From Salinicoccus sp. RF5 (GTDB taxonomy: Bacteria; Bacillota; Bacilli; Staphylococcales; Salinicoccaceae), in contig NZ_JAJGRC010000001.1 of NCBI RefSeq assembly GCF_020786625.1, forward strand, positions 1,266,946 through 1,330,945: a stretch of 64,000 nucleotides of DNA. Direction: 5' to 3'. A program made the position numbers and the translations under genes. The notes beneath the pieces were generated by a model. That model had not been told where the DNA came from, ran no database searches, and saw only the letters and a program-made list of their open reading frames with translations. This document shows positions 36,926 through 44,864 of this stretch, one piece after another; the stretch's first letter is position 1; each line of letters starts with the position of its first letter.

Positions 36926-36939
36926 ATGACATTTGTCAT
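36926..36939. promoter_or_regulatory. Candidate DesR operator upstream of des
   Basis: ATGACATTTGTCAT is a perfect inverted repeat (ATGACA/TGTCAT) 90 bp upstream of the des start. It overlaps the 3' end of the next minus gene. Position and symmetry fit a NarL-type activator site; the assignment is inferred. Confidence 0.4.
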
Positions 36940-37493
36940 ATAAGGAGCATGGCCCGGAACCCCCTGGCACTGTAATAGGATTCCGCACCGTTATGATAGA
37001 TGAACATCGCGCCATATCGGTAATCCCCAAACAGGGCGCCTCCCCGCTTCCTGATGTCGGCCGGTGTCCGGATCCAGCTTGATGTCTTGCGATCGACCAC
37101 TTCAATGGTCTGGAGCTGCCGGTAATGCGCCTCATCAAGGAGTTCCACCCCCATCTCCTCCGCCATGCCGACTGCACTGTTTTCAGGCTTGTTCTTTTTT
37201 CTTGCCTGGAGTGCCTCATCGTCATAACAGACCTTACGCCGCCCTTCCGGGCTTTCAGCTGAAAAATCATAGAATATTATTGTCCCATCCGCCTCAGTTG
37301 CCACATCCGGTTCCCCACCGGTCCGTTCCATTTCCCCCAGGGACCACAGCTTTTCGGGATGTCTGTCGAGACGTGCTTCAACATCTCTCCACTCCATATC
37401 CTCATGACGGTACATATGCGATTCAAAACGTACCTTCAATACACTGAGCAAATGCCGGCTCTCCTCATTCGTCAACTTCCTTACATCTGCCAT
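36936..37493 (-). CDS. DUF4256 family protein
   Basis: 185-aa cytosolic protein. ATG 37493 has GGGAGG at 7 nt; the two upstream ATGs overlap that site. The C-terminal block 'DRKTSSWIRTPADIRKRGGALFGDYRYGAMFIYHNGAESYYSARGFRAML' is the DUF4256 signature; 'RHPEKLWSLGEMERTGGEPDV' is also conserved. Function unknown. Confidence 0.9.
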   Translation of the reverse strand: MADVRKLTNEESRHLLSVLKVRFESHMYRHEDMEWRDVEARLDRHPEKLWSLGEMERTGGEPDVATEADGTIIFYDFSAESPEGRRKVCYDDEALQARKKNKPENSAVGMAEEMGVELLDEAHYRQLQTIEVVDRKTSSWIRTPADIRKRGGALFGDYRYGAMFIYHNGAESYYSARGFRAMLLI

Positions 37494-37539
37494 AAACATT
37501 CCTCCCATCAATATGTCCCTTCATCGGTTGCAGGGGACA

Positions 37540-37581
37540 AAAGACCTCCCTTCAGATGTTCCGTTCCTGAGGGAGGTCTTC
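37540..37581 (-). terminator. Terminator of the GlcG-like gene unit
   Basis: AAGACCTCCCT...AGGGAGGTCTT with additional CAG/CTG pairing and a minus-strand TTTTGT after the stem. Confidence 0.85.
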
Positions 37582-37610
37582 CAATACTCATAAAATTATA
37601 GCAGCCTCAA

Positions 37611-38021
37611 CTATAGCGCCTTGAATGCTTCGACCCCCGCTTCGGCCACCTTCACATCATCCGGTACACTGCTGCCGCTGACACCGATGGCGCCGACAAC
37701 CTTGCCATCCGCTTCAAGCGGGATGCCGCCACCAAAGACGACGATGCGTCCCTGATTTGTCGTGTTCAGGCCGAAGAGTTCTGCATTCGGTACCGTCGCC
37801 TCTTCCAGATTGGATGTCGGCATCTTCAGGGCCACTGATGTCCATGCCTTGTTCTGCGCAATGTCGATGCTTGCGAGCCACGCATCATCCATGCGGTGCA
37901 CCGCAACCAGGTTGCCGCCTTCATCAATGACGGAGATCACCATCTGTACACCGATTTCAGACGCCTTCTTCTCGGCACCTTCAATTATCTTTTTTGCATT
38001 TTCCAGGTTGATTCTACTCAT
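37611..38021 (-). CDS. GlcG/HbpS-family (DUF336) heme-binding-like protein
   Basis: 136-aa protein of the HbpS/GlcG fold: 'SVIDEGGNLVAVHRMDDAWLASIDIAQNKAWTSVAL' and 'VFGGGIPLEADGKVVGAIGVSGSSVPDDVKVAEAGVEAF'. No signal peptide, so cytosolic. The family includes heme- and corrinoid-binding proteins; the ligand here is unknown. AAAGGGG precedes the ATG. That ATG overlaps the stop of a small upstream ORF (TAATG), and both follow czcD. Confidence 0.9.
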   Translation of the reverse strand: MSRINLENAKKIIEGAEKKASEIGVQMVISVIDEGGNLVAVHRMDDAWLASIDIAQNKAWTSVALKMPTSNLEEATVPNAELFGLNTTNQGRIVVFGGGIPLEADGKVVGAIGVSGSSVPDDVKVAEAGVEAFKAL

Positions 38022-38182
38022 TACGCTTCCCCTTTCAAACTTTCAGTTTTGAATCGAATGTGGTAGTACGCATATGGCAGCTGTTTCTGTAATGTCACCA
38101 TATCCATCATATACAAATCAAAAAATTCAGTCAAATAAAGCAGTGCTTCATCTTTTTGGCTATTCTTACTGATGTGCTTCAT
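38021..38182 (-). CDS. Possible 53-aa coupled small protein between czcD and the GlcG-like gene
   Basis: The open frame starts at ATG 38182 inside the czcD 3' end (17-bp overlap) and its TAA shares an A with the next gene's ATG. The product begins MKHISKNSQKDEALLYLTEF and contains 'FDLYMMDMVTLQKQLPYAYYHIRFKTESL'. Composition and codon use look protein-like and it fills the whole gap. The ribosome site is weak (GATGAAAG). It could be a real coupled gene or chance. Confidence 0.4.
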   Translation of the reverse strand: MKHISKNSQKDEALLYLTEFFDLYMMDMVTLQKQLPYAYYHIRFKTESLKGEA

Positions 38183-39095
38183 GCACGCTTTCATCAAGAC
38201 AGCACATCAATGCTTCATCATGTGGGTGGGATTCGCCCTCCACCTGTATGGTCACGTGACCGATACCCTCATCCCCAAGCCTCCGTTCCAGTTCATGCAG
38301 CAGCTCACCACTCTCCTTGATCGTCATGGTGTCATCGACCGTCACGTGGCATGACATGGCGTTCTGTCCACTCGTGATGCTCCACATATGGAGGTCGTGT
38401 ATATCGATGATGCGGGCATCCGCCTGCATGACACTTACGATGTGCTCTACATCTACACCAACCGGTGTCCCCTCCATCAGGACATGGATGGCGTCCTTCG
38501 TCACCCGCCAGCCGCTGATGATGATCAGGACAGCAACGATGACGCTCGCCAATGGGTCGGCCAGCCCCCAGCCGAAGAATATGATCAGGAGGGCAGCGGC
38601 GATTGCCCCGATCGAGCCCAGCAAGTCTCCCATCACATGGAGGAAGGCGGCCCTGATGTTCAGGTTTCCCTCTGTATCACCCCCGCGCATCAATATCCAT
38701 GCGACGATGATGTTCACCACAAGTCCCATTGCAGCAATCACCAGCATGCCCCCCGACGCGACTTCAGGCGGATCCATGAAGCGTTGGAACGCCTCGTAGA
38801 AGATGTAGGCGGAAATGAGTATGAGCGTCACACCGTTGAAGATCGCCGCCAGTATTTCAAACCGCTTGTATCCATAAGTCTTGCTGTAGTTGGCCGTCTT
38901 CCGCCCCAGACTGAAGGCGAGGACCGCCACACCCAGTGAAATCGAGTCACTCAGCATATGCCCCGCGTCGGACAGGAGTGCGAGACTGTTCGTCAGCCAG
39001 CCGCCGACCGCTTCAACGAGCATATAACCGGTGATGATGAAGAAGCTGATCAGAAGAACCCTCCTGTTCGCTCCGTGCGAATGATCATGCGGCAT
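38166..39095 (-). CDS. czcD: Cation diffusion facilitator, CzcD/ZitB-like Zn/Co/Cd exporter
   Basis: 309 aa; ATG 39095 has a GGGGGGG site. The His-rich N-terminus 'MPHDHSHGANR' and six helices are typical. The TM2/TM5 zinc sites are 'SLALLSDAGHMLSDS' and 'NIRAAFLHVMGDLLGSIGA' (HxxxD), and the cytosolic CTD has 'IDIHDLHMWSI'. It probably effluxes Zn2+, Co2+ or Cd2+ with proton exchange. No regulator gene is adjacent. Confidence 0.93.
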   Translation of the reverse strand: MPHDHSHGANRRVLLISFFIITGYMLVEAVGGWLTNSLALLSDAGHMLSDSISLGVAVLAFSLGRKTANYSKTYGYKRFEILAAIFNGVTLILISAYIFYEAFQRFMDPPEVASGGMLVIAAMGLVVNIIVAWILMRGGDTEGNLNIRAAFLHVMGDLLGSIGAIAAALLIIFFGWGLADPLASVIVAVLIIISGWRVTKDAIHVLMEGTPVGVDVEHIVSVMQADARIIDIHDLHMWSITSGQNAMSCHVTVDDTMTIKESGELLHELERRLGDEGIGHVTIQVEGESHPHDEALMCCLDESVHEAHQ

Positions 39096-39298
39096 ATCGA
39101 TCCCCCCCTGTAGCATCTTTTCACATTCAATTATATCAGCATGAATATCTTTGCACAGTGAATATGCAACCCACGGCGCACGTGCTGGACTTCCATGTTC
39201 CTGCAGTACGCCCCCAGTCAAAGTATTTTTACATCCAATCATGGGCATTTGTGGTTAAATGGAAGCATGACCAATCCTAAGACGAAGGAAGTGTCAAT

Positions 39299-39733
39299 AT
39301 GGACATTGAAGAGTATATCAGGCAGATCGACGACAGATGGCAGGATGCTTTTATAGGAGTCTGGAGGGCAATCGGGGAAAACCTCCCAGAAGGATTCCAG
39401 ACGGAGATGCAGCACGGCATGCCGACTTATGCTGTACCGAAAGAGACGTATCCGGAAGGCTACCATGTGGATGGTGAGGCCCTTCCCTTTATAAGCGTCG
39501 CCGCCCAAAAAAGGCACCTCGCCATCTATCATATGGGGATATACAGTGACGATGAACTGTACGAATGGTTTACAGACGCCTATCCGGAGCATATGGCGAC
39601 CAAGCTCAACATGGGCAAAAGCTGCAGCCGCTTCTCCAACCCACAAAATATTCCCTATGCACTGCTTGGGGAACTTGCCGGGAAGATGACAGCGGATGAG
39701 TGGATTGCACTGTATGAGTCAAGGAAGTCTTAG
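39299..39733 (+). CDS. DUF1801 (iron-chaperone-fold) protein
   Basis: 144-aa protein. 'FQTEMQHGMPTYAVPKETYPEGYHVDGEALPFISVAAQKRHLAIYHMG' and 'LNMGKSCSRFSNPQNIPYALLGEL' fit DUF1801. AAGGAAG precedes the ATG. It is followed by gmhB with a 33-nt gap, probably in one unit. Function unknown. Confidence 0.85.
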   Translation: MDIEEYIRQIDDRWQDAFIGVWRAIGENLPEGFQTEMQHGMPTYAVPKETYPEGYHVDGEALPFISVAAQKRHLAIYHMGIYSDDELYEWFTDAYPEHMATKLNMGKSCSRFSNPQNIPYALLGELAGKMTADEWIALYESRKS

Positions 39734-39766
39734 TATGCGCGAATATGAATTGAAAGGGGACCTCTT

Positions 39767-40303
39767 ATGCATAAGGCAGTATTTCTGGATCGGGACGGCG
39801 TCATCAATGAAGTGCTCAACCACCGGGTGAAGTTCGTGAACCGTCCCGAGGATCTCCACCTCCTTGAAGGTGTAGAACAGGCCATCAGACAGTTCAATGA
39901 GGATGGATGGAAAGTGTTCATCGTCACCAACCAGGGCGGTGTCGGCCTTGGCTATATGACTGAGGATGCGCTCGGGGAAATACATGACAGGCTCGTGAAT
40001 CTCCTTGGGGACTCGGGTGCCAGGGTGGATGATATCGCCTACTGTCCGCACATGCCCCATGAAGGATGTGCATGCAGGAAGCCGGAAGCGGGGATGATCC
40101 TGGACCTTGCAGAGACCCACGATATCTCTCTTGGAGAGAGCTACATGGTGGGCGACAGGGAACCGGATATCCAGGCTGGCCGGAATGCAGGCACTCGGAC
40201 CGTCTTTATCGGCAACAGGAAAAATAAGAAAGTCGGCGCAGATCATCATTTCGCGGATCTCCTTTCATTCTCCAACTGGCTGGTGAACAGGGGATGGACG
40301 TGA
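39767..40303 (+). CDS. gmhB: HAD-IIIA phosphatase, GmhB-like (heptose/histidinol-phosphate type)
   Basis: 178-aa HAD hydrolase: nucleophile/acid pair Asp8/Asp10 in 'VFLDRDGVINEV', 'FIVTNQGGVGLGYM', zinc loop 'CPHMPHEGCACRKPEAGM' and 'YMVGDREPDIQAGRNAG'. This matches D-glycero-D-manno-heptose-1,7-bisphosphate phosphatase. Gram-positive homologues may act on other sugar bisphosphates, so the substrate is open. GGGGA precedes the ATG. Confidence 0.9.
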   Translation: MHKAVFLDRDGVINEVLNHRVKFVNRPEDLHLLEGVEQAIRQFNEDGWKVFIVTNQGGVGLGYMTEDALGEIHDRLVNLLGDSGARVDDIAYCPHMPHEGCACRKPEAGMILDLAETHDISLGESYMVGDREPDIQAGRNAGTRTVFIGNRKNKKVGADHHFADLLSFSNWLVNRGWT

Positions 40304-40368
40304 CAACTCATGTTTATGTTCATCTGCAGGGGGAAATTTAACTTAAAAAGGGTTCTAAGGAGGATACC

Positions 40369-41436
40369 ATGGATTATATCTATCTCGGAAATTCCGGTTT
40401 GAAAGTGCCCAAGTACATTCTCGGGACGATCCCTTTCAGTGGGACTAATGGATTTGAGCCGGCCGGAAACATTGATGCGGAAACCGCAAGACGTCATGTG
40501 GACATCTGCCTCGATGCAGGCATCAACATGTTCGATACAGCCAACCTCTACTCAGAAGGAGATGCGGAAAAGGTGCTCGGAGAAGCCATCAAAGGCAGGA
40601 GGGATAAGGTACTCCTGACATCCAAGACAGGATTCGACCTGGGGGAGGACCCAAATGCGGGTGGTGCTTCGCGCATCAATATCGAAAAGTCGATCGACCG
40701 TACCCTGGAACGGCTCGGCACCGATTATCTGGACATCTACTTCGTCCACCTCTGGGACGGACGTACCCCCATCGAGGAAACGATCGAAACGATGAACGAT
40801 CTCATCAAGTCCGGCAAGATCCGGTACTGGGGTGTATCGAACTACAGCGGCTGGGCCTTGGCCAGAACCTATACGATTGCAGAACAAAGGGGGCTCATTC
40901 CACCGATTACCCAACAGATCTACTATACGCCTGAAGCACGGGAAGCGGAATACGAGCTGCTGCCGGCCGGCAGTGAACTCGGCATCGGCTCAATGATATG
41001 GAGTCCCCTCGGAGAAGGCCTCCTGAACGGAAAGATCGACCGCAATAATGAAGCGCCTTCTGGTACCCGTCAGGGTAGCGGATGGCCAGAGCCCTGGGTG
41101 AAGGATGAGGAGCGCTTGTATGATGTCATCGATGCACTCAAGGAAGTCGCAGAAGAGCGCAACGCTACAGTGCCGCAGATCGCCCTTGCATGGGTCAAGG
41201 ACCGTCCGAATGTGGGTCCTGTGGTCATTGCGGCAAGAAATGAAGAGCAGCTTCATGAAAACATTGCTTCCTACAACATCCGCCTGACCCAGAAAGAGCA
41301 TGACAGGATTGAAGCAGCAGCCCGGCCTGAGCCATATTATCCACTATGGCATCGTGCGATGAACAGCATGGACAAGGGCTCCCCATCAGAAATCTCCTAT
41401 TTGGAGGGCTATAAGAAATCGATGGGACTCGAATAG
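40369..41436 (+). CDS. Aldo/keto reductase
   Basis: 355-aa TIM-barrel NADPH oxidoreductase. The tetrad is Asp56 and Tyr61 ('[14 protein letters not shown]'), Lys86 ('LLTSKTGF') and His127 ('YFVHLWD'). The '[16 protein letters not shown]', '[11 protein letters not shown]' and '[15 protein letters not shown]' blocks place it in the YghZ/potassium-channel-beta-like AKR group. TAAGGAGG precedes the ATG. Confidence 0.93.
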   Translation: MDYIYLGNSGLKVPKYILGTIPFSGTNGFEPAGNIDAETARRHVDICLDAGINMFDTANLYSEGDAEKVLGEAIKGRRDKVLLTSKTGFDLGEDPNAGGASRINIEKSIDRTLERLGTDYLDIYFVHLWDGRTPIEETIETMNDLIKSGKIRYWGVSNYSGWALARTYTIAEQRGLIPPITQQIYYTPEAREAEYELLPAGSELGIGSMIWSPLGEGLLNGKIDRNNEAPSGTRQGSGWPEPWVKDEERLYDVIDALKEVAEERNATVPQIALAWVKDRPNVGPVVIAARNEEQLHENIASYNIRLTQKEHDRIEAAARPEPYYPLWHRAMNSMDKGSPSEISYLEGYKKSMGLE

Positions 41437-41455
41437 AAGAGGACACCCAAACAGA

Positions 41456-41489
41456 ACACTCCGGAGGCCGTCTGGCCTCCGGAGTGTTT
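41456..41489. terminator. Bidirectional terminator
   Basis: ACACTCCGGAGGCC-GTCT-GGCCTCCGGAGTGT, a perfect 14-bp stem between the converging aldo/keto reductase and sodC genes. Confidence 0.9.
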
Positions 41490-41500
41490 CGTGATATATG

Positions 41501-42106
41501 CTATTCTCCGATTACACCACAAGCGATGCGTTCACCGGCATCACCTGAGGGCTGGCTCTCATAGTCATCAGCACCTGAATGGATGACGAGTGCCGTCCCA
41601 CCTTCCGGGTAGAGCGTAGTCTCCTGACCTTCTTCCATCGTCACCATATCTGCTGTGACTTCCGTGTTTATGGTGCCATCTTCAGCAACCTCTATGTTTT
41701 CCATGTCACCGGCATGTGGTCCTTCAGGATCGTCAAACCCATGGTTCGCATCTGTCGGATTGTAGTGTCCACCAGCTGATTCGAAATCGGGCTGCTCGCA
41801 GCTGCCCGTCTCATGGATATGAAAACCATGTGTACCGGCAGGAAGATCTTCTCCCACAAGCGCAATATTCACTCCATGTTCCCCTTCACTCAGTGTTGCA
41901 GTCGTTGTCTCTTCCCCTTCACTGTTCATTAGGCCAACTTCTTCTTCACTGCCTGCGTTCGTTTCCTCGGCCACATCCTCCCTTTCTTCATCAATCGTTT
42001 CATCGACTCTTTCCTCATCTTCCTCTTCCGGTTCTTCATTACCGCCACAGGCTGCCAGCACGATTCCAAGTACCAGTGCCAAAAACAAAAGTTTCCAGAT
42101 TTTCAT
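41501..42106 (-). CDS. sodC: Cu/Zn superoxide dismutase-family lipoprotein
   Basis: 201 aa from ATG 42106 (AAGGGG). The lipoprotein signal ends in 'VLAAC'. A ~55-residue Glu-rich acidic linker follows, then the SodC fold: Cu/Zn ligands in 'GTHGFHIHETGSCEQ', 'SAGGHYNPTDANHG', 'GPHAGDM' and 'ALVIHSGADDY', and the disulphide Cys near the C-terminus ('ERIACGVIG'). The copper and zinc ligands look intact, so surface superoxide dismutation is plausible, unlike the degenerate B. subtilis YojM. Confidence 0.92.
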   Translation of the reverse strand: MKIWKLLFLALVLGIVLAACGGNEEPEEEDEERVDETIDEEREDVAEETNAGSEEEVGLMNSEGEETTTATLSEGEHGVNIALVGEDLPAGTHGFHIHETGSCEQPDFESAGGHYNPTDANHGFDDPEGPHAGDMENIEVAEDGTINTEVTADMVTMEEGQETTLYPEGGTALVIHSGADDYESQPSGDAGERIACGVIGE

Positions 42107-42246
42107 GACATACCCCTTTCGTACTGATTTACATATTCGATTCCCATGTATTATGGAACTAAACATATCCCCCAGCCTGTCCATTGGATGTATTCAAAAA
42201 AGCGGTCATATCCGACCACTTTTCAAATATAGCAATTATGTAGATG

Positions 42247-42408
42247 TTACTCCTGGCTGTTTCCATCAGATCCGTCCTGGCTCTGCTGGTTCATCGTATC
42301 ATTTATCGTCTGCTGCTGATCGAACTCATTCGAATCATTGTTCATTCCACATGCTGCCATCAATGTACTGAGCATAGCTGCTGTGATCAAAAGTCTAAAA
42401 CGTTTCAT
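42247..42408 (-). CDS. Small (53-aa) lipoprotein
   Basis: Signal peptide and lipobox 'MLSTLMAACGMN' (Cys20), then a short Asn/Gln/Asp-rich hydrophilic tail ending DGSDGNSQE. GAGAGGAAT precedes ATG 42408 at a suitable distance. Not a known family. It lies between sodC and the methyltransferase on the same strand. The lipobox and ribosome site make it a credible small surface lipoprotein. Confidence 0.75.
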   Translation of the reverse strand: MKRFRLLITAAMLSTLMAACGMNNDSNEFDQQQTINDTMNQQSQDGSDGNSQE

Positions 42409-42505
42409 TTGGATTCCTCTCCCTTTCTGCTATTTGCTCCTTTCCCTGAAGTTCATACATTCAAACAGAGCAGAAGATGTCCCTCTGCCCTTATTCAACC
42501 AATAT

Positions 42506-43105
42506 TCAAGGTTTCACCCACAGCATATGAAGGCAGCCGACCAGATGCCTCTCCTCCTTCACGATCTTCAAATCGGAATGCCTTACAATTTCTGAGATAT
42601 TCCTGTTCTGATGGCATCCGAGCACCTTCATCGAAACCGGATTCACTATATTCAGTGCCCCTGCAAGCAGGCGGTTTGTACTTTCGCCATGTTCCATCAT
42701 CAATATCGTTCCTTCCGGCCTGCACCATTTTGCAAAATTCGCAAGTACATCATCAGGGTGCTCATAGGTACAGAATGAGAGCGTGGAGACGATGGTGTCA
42801 AAACTGTTTTCATCAAACTCCAGCTCTGCTATATCCGCCTCGTACAGTGTCGCTTCAAAGGGATAGGCTGAAGCAGCCTCCTGAGCCGCATTAATCATTT
42901 TGGGACTGAAGTCGACACCTGTCAGCTCAATATCAGCTTCGTAGTACGGAAAATTCCCTCCGGCACCAATACCCACCTCCAAAACCTTGCCTTCGGCTTC
43001 CGGAATGATGCGCGCCCGGTATTTATCGGTAGGATCGTTGCCCCTCCGCTTGTCATACGTTTTTGACTGCCGATCGAACTTCTTGACCATTGCCTGGTTT
43101 CTCAT
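42506..43105 (-). CDS. Class I SAM-dependent methyltransferase (UbiE/Methyltransf_11-like)
   Basis: 199 aa; ATG 43105 has GGAGG at 6 nt. Motif I is 'VLEVGIGAGGNFPYY', motif II 'LTGVDFSPKMINAAQE' and post-II 'FDTIVSTLSFCTYEHPDDVL'. The C-terminal 'CHQNRNISEIVRHSDLKIVKEERHLVGCLHMLWVKP' resembles METTL7/phospholipid N-methyltransferase-like proteins. Substrate unknown. Confidence 0.9.
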   Translation of the reverse strand: MRNQAMVKKFDRQSKTYDKRRGNDPTDKYRARIIPEAEGKVLEVGIGAGGNFPYYEADIELTGVDFSPKMINAAQEAASAYPFEATLYEADIAELEFDENSFDTIVSTLSFCTYEHPDDVLANFAKWCRPEGTILMMEHGESTNRLLAGALNIVNPVSMKVLGCHQNRNISEIVRHSDLKIVKEERHLVGCLHMLWVKP

Positions 43106-43243
43106 GACTCCCCTCCTCATCAATTGGGATTTTTGAAGGACTGCAATTATGTAAAGCCTCTTTAAGTGTATTATAACACCATCATGGAGATGAGTGGATT
43201 ATCTTGGACTGCGGCATTGAAAGATGGGCTTTATGTATTGAAA

Positions 43244-43271
43244 AGATGCAGAACCGGAGGGCTCTGCATCT
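43244..43271 (-). terminator. Terminator of aldA
   Basis: AGATGCAGA...TCTGCATCT, 9-bp stem followed on the minus strand by TTTTC. Confidence 0.7.
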
Positions 43272-43284
43272 ATCGATCATTCTT

Positions 43285-44736
43285 CTATTTTTTGTTTTCC
43301 TTATACTGCATATAGACCACCTGGGTCACAAGGAAATCCTCTACGCCATATTTGCCGTCTGTGCCGCCAAGGCCAGATTGGCGCATTCCTGCATGATACC
43401 CCTGAACAGCCTCGAAGTTTTCACGGTTGACGTAAGTTTCACCGAACTTCATCTCATTGATGACACGCATCGCTTCGTTCAGGTCCTCCGTGTAAACTGA
43501 AGATGAAAGGCCGTATACGGTATCATTGGCTTTTTCAATGGCTTCATCCAATGTGCTGAACGTTGATATCGGCAGCACCGGCCCGAATATTTCATCCGTC
43601 ATGATGTCGGACTCATGGGTAACATCTGTGAGGATTGTCGGTTTATAGAAGAATCCTGCGTCGACATCTGCGGCTTCTCCACCCGTAACCACTTTTGCAC
43701 CAGATGAAACTGCATTCTGCACCATCTCATCCACTGTCTCAAGACGGTCCTGATTGACTAGGGGGCCGAGATCCGCTTCCTTGTCTTTGCGTGGATCTCC
43801 GAATGTCTTCACTTCAAACTTCTCCTTGAGCTTACGGGTCAGTTCCTCAGCAACACTCTCATGGACATAGACGCGCTCCGCATTTGTGCAGGCCTGCCCA
43901 TTATTGGCAAGCCTTGAAGTCGTGATCTCTTCTGCCGCAAGATCGAGGTCTGCATTTTCAGTCACTATGGCGGGCGCCTTGCCACCGAGCTCGAGATTCA
44001 CTTTTGTAATGTTCTGCGCCGCTGCCTCCATCACTTTTGTACCAGCAGTGATGCTGCCTGTCATCGTCACCATGTGCACATCCTTGTGTGAAGCCAGGGC
44101 ATTGCCGATTTCAGAGCCTGCACCCGTTACGACATTATATATGCCTGCAGGGACCTCTGACATCTCATCTACGATTCTGGTGAATTCCATCGTCGTGTTC
44201 GGTGTATGCTGACTCGGCTTTATTACAACGGTACAGCCCGTCATCAGTGCAGTGGCCACTTTCCGTGCCAGGATGAAGACCGGGAAGTTCCACGGAATGA
44301 TGCCGGCCACTACGCCGATCGGCTTCTTGTAGACAAGGATGTTCTCATTGGACCTGTCACTTGGGACGATATCGCCTTCGATTCTTCTCGCCCATTCGGA
44401 CATGTATTCGAAATAGTCTATCGCCAGATCCACTTCACCGCTTGCCAACTCGTAATCCTTCCCCTGCTCTTCCTGGAGCAGATCGATGAAAGTCTCTCTT
44501 CTTTCGGCGATCTTCTCACCCATCCTGCGTACAATCCTGCCCCGCTCGATGTTCGGCACCTGCTCCCATGCAGGCTGGGCCTTGGAAGCGGCTTCCACTG
44601 CCCTGTCCACATCTTCTGATGTGCCTTTAGGTGTCCTGGATATCACTTCCTCGGTCGCCGGGTTGATGATGTCGATCCATTCGTCTCCGGTCGAGGATGT
44701 ATATTCGCCATTTATATATATCTGATGGTCCTTCAC
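43285..44736 (-). CDS. aldA: NAD(P)-dependent aldehyde dehydrogenase (AldA-like)
   Basis: 483-aa ALDH starting at GTG 44736 with AGGAGG at ~7 nt. Motifs are 'GIIPWNFPVFILARKVATAL', the general base Glu in 'KVNLELGGKAPAIV', the nucleophile Cys in 'NNGQACTNAERVYV' and 'DEIFGPVLPISTF'. It is close to lactaldehyde/glycolaldehyde and succinate-semialdehyde dehydrogenases. The upstream extension to 44856 has no ribosome site and is rejected. Confidence 0.92.
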   Translation of the reverse strand: MKDHQIYINGEYTSSTGDEWIDIINPATEEVISRTPKGTSEDVDRAVEAASKAQPAWEQVPNIERGRIVRRMGEKIAERRETFIDLLQEEQGKDYELASGEVDLAIDYFEYMSEWARRIEGDIVPSDRSNENILVYKKPIGVVAGIIPWNFPVFILARKVATALMTGCTVVIKPSQHTPNTTMEFTRIVDEMSEVPAGIYNVVTGAGSEIGNALASHKDVHMVTMTGSITAGTKVMEAAAQNITKVNLELGGKAPAIVTENADLDLAAEEITTSRLANNGQACTNAERVYVHESVAEELTRKLKEKFEVKTFGDPRKDKEADLGPLVNQDRLETVDEMVQNAVSSGAKVVTGGEAADVDAGFFYKPTILTDVTHESDIMTDEIFGPVLPISTFSTLDEAIEKANDTVYGLSSSVYTEDLNEAMRVINEMKFGETYVNRENFEAVQGYHAGMRQSGLGGTDGKYGVEDFLVTQVVYMQYKENKK

Positions 44737-44808
44737 AGTATCTCCTCCTAGAGTATTGTCGGAACACTCTTCCCGTATGCTGCAAATATGAAACAACACT
44801 AGAGAACA

Positions 44809-44841
44809 TAAAAGGCTGCCATCCCTTTCGGGACGGCAGCC
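44809..44841 (-). terminator. Terminator of clpE
   Basis: AGGCTGCC.TCCC-GAAA-GGGA.GGCAGCCT followed by TTTATG on the minus strand. Confidence 0.85.
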
Positions 44842-44864
44842 TCCATTTATATACAAGTGCGAAA

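Noticed and set aside
39110..39170. ArsR/CzrA-type operator upstream of czcD
   Set aside because: An ATTCA-N12-TGAAT pair is present but spacing and flanks do not match a known CzrA/SmtB site well enough.
42113..42184. N-terminal extension of SodC
   Set aside because: It would bury the lipoprotein signal; ATG 42106 has a proper ribosome site.
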